Source of the DNA: an uncultured Oscillibacter sp.
Lineage (GTDB): Bacteria > Bacillota > Clostridia > Oscillospirales > Oscillospiraceae
DNA: 6,379 bases
Assembly: GCA_946183715.1 (NCBI GenBank)
Contig: CAMHDB010000112.1
Location: 1-6,379, forward strand
Direction: 5' to 3'
Part shown: positions 5,303 through 6,379 of the stretch, piece by piece
How the letters are laid out: the number at the start of each line of letters is the position of its first letter
How positions within the stretch are numbered: the first letter of the stretch is position 1
Position numbers and translations under genes: made by a program
Notes under the pieces: model-generated
Database searches by the model: none
Told to the model about the DNA's origin: nothing
What the model saw: only the letters and a program-made list of their open reading frames with translations

Positions 5303-6379
5303 ATCGTTTGAAAAAGAACACGGCGCGCCTGTCGATACCGCGTCTGACGGGCCTCCGGCGGCGCTGGATTACGAACACCGTCGCGCCCGTGTGCGTCATT
5401 CTTATGACGACTGTCATACTGGTTTCCGCCGGGATTTCAAGCTACTACTTCGGCTCCATGCAGAAGGGCCTTGAATCCCGCGCGCAGGCTATCGCCAACT
5501 CCTTCAACGAATACTTCATGGGCAGCGGCTTCAACAGCTACTACCAGAAAGCCGTACAGTCTACGGAGCGTTTCGAGGACAAGGACCGCGTGGAACTACA
5601 GTTCATCAACAGCCGGGGGCGTATCGTGGTTTCGACTTCCGGCCTGACGGCGGGCACCACCCCCGGCACAGACGATATCAGCCGCGCGTTGTCCGACAAC
5701 CGCATGACGGCCTTTCAGGGCCCCGACCCCGAGACCGGCGAAAATATTATGGCGGTGTCCCATCCGCTGGTCTACAACGGACGCGTACAGGGCGTTATGC
5801 GCGTTGTGACCTCCCTCCGGAACGTAGACCGACAGGTGGTCATGACCGTACTCGCGATTACGCTGGCGGTCGCGGCCTGTATGGGTATCGTACTCGTGAC
5901 GAACCTCGTCTTTATCAACAACGTCGTGGAACCCGTGGCGGAAGTGACGGGCGCGGCGAAGCGTATTTCTGACGGCGGCTACGGCTACCGTATCGACAAG
6001 AGCTACTCCGACGAGCTGGGCGAACTCGTGGAGAGTATCAACAACATGTCGCTGAAAATCGGGCAGAATGAGAAGATGAAGACGGAGTTTATCTCGTCGG
6101 TGTCGCACGAGTTGCGCACGCCTTTAACAGCAATCAACGGCTGGGGCGAGACGATTCTGGAAGACCCGACGGGCGACCCCATGCAAATGCGCCGCGGGAT
6201 ACGGATTATCTTAAACGAAACCAAGCGGCTGTCGAACATGGTCGAAGAACTGCTCGAATTTTCCAAGATGGAGGACGGGCGATTTACGCTCCGCATTGAA
6301 CAAATGGACTTGCAGGCCGAGTTAGAGGACGCGATTTTCACCTACCGCGAACTGTTCAAGCAGGAGGGAATCGCGCTGG
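5290..6379 (+). CDS. Sensor histidine kinase, 3'-truncated by window edge
   Basis: The frame is open from ATG 5290 to the window end, giving 363 residues with no stop. Visible order: a basic cytoplasmic N-terminus (1-30); membrane helix 1 (about 32-54); an extracytoplasmic sensor domain of about 128 residues (55-182), including VELQFINSRGRIVVSTSG and LVYNGRVQGVMRVVTS, which resembles a single-Cache or PAS-like fold; membrane helix 2 (about 183-208); a HAMP linker (about 209-260) with VVEPVAEVTGAAKRISDGG; then the dimerisation domain with the H-box FISSVSHELRTPLTAI, whose His273 should be the phosphorylated residue, and LVEEL-type helix residues through about 350. The ATP-binding N, G1 and G2 boxes lie beyond the window. 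The ATG overlaps the regulator stop by 13 bp and has no strong ribosome site, so expression is probably coupled to the regulator. A TTG at 5308 in the same frame is an alternative start. The signal sensed is unknown. Confidence 0.92.
   Translation, partial: MGILNRLKKNTARLSIPRLTGLRRRWITNTVAPVCVILMTTVILVSAGISSYYFGSMQKGLESRAQAIANSFNEYFMGSGFNSYYQKAVQSTERFEDKDRVELQFINSRGRIVVSTSGLTAGTTPGTDDISRALSDNRMTAFQGPDPETGENIMAVSHPLVYNGRVQGVMRVVTSLRNVDRQVVMTVLAITLAVAACMGIVLVTNLVFINNVVEPVAEVTGAAKRISDGGYGYRIDKSYSDELGELVESINNMSLKIGQNEKMKTEFISSVSHELRTPLTAINGWGETILEDPTGDPMQMRRGIRIILNETKRLSNMVEELLEFSKMEDGRFTLRIEQMDLQAELEDAIFTYRELFKQEGIAL

Noticed and set aside
5202..5474. A 90-codon plus-strand frame spanning the regulator/kinase junction.
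   Set aside because: It overlaps two well-supported genes in another frame and has no ribosome site or recognisable product.

Overview
The window is GC-rich and carries five well-supported plus-strand genes and the start of one minus-strand gene. Both ends are cut: the minus-strand gene runs off the left edge and the last plus-strand gene off the right edge. Strong GGAGG-type ribosome sites, consensus sigma-A promoters, GTG and TTG starts, lipobox lipoproteins, an RNase Y N-terminus and a YhaN-like protein point to a high-GC member of the Bacillota, most likely Clostridia of the Oscillospiraceae/Oscillospirales type. That placement comes from protein style and is an inference, not a database match.

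Layout: (1) 1-150 minus, N-terminal 50 residues of a probable ribonuclease Y (rny). (2) 151-412, a divergent promoter region. It holds a near-perfect sigma-A promoter reading right (TTGACA, 18 bp, TATAAT) and one or two TTGACA-based promoters reading left towards rny. (3) 413-1378, an orphan TRAP-type (DctP family) solute-binding lipoprotein with no DctQ/DctM permease genes in view. (4) 1429-3117, a 562-residue coiled-coil protein with two central membrane helices. It has the architecture of YhaN-type SMC/Rad50-like ATPases, but the nucleotide-binding motifs are not recognisable. (5) A hairpin terminator at 3124-3151. (6) 3246-4592, a lipoprotein with four DxNxDGxxE calcium-binding/FG-GAP-like motifs. 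(7) 4616-5302, an OmpR/PhoB-family response regulator. (8) 5290-6379, its partner sensor histidine kinase, overlapping the regulator by 13 bp and truncated before the ATP-binding domain.

Transcriptionally there appear to be two rightward units: the binding protein plus the pseudo-ATPase (50 bp gap, ends at the hairpin), and the calcium-motif lipoprotein plus the two-component system (23 bp gap, then an overlap), driven by an extended -10 promoter near 3204-3212. All rightward products are membrane-anchored, exported or signalling proteins, so the region reads as an envelope-sensing locus. The most unusual item is the YhaN-like protein: the reading frame is intact and the fold hallmarks persist, yet Walker A, the ABC signature and Walker B have all been replaced.
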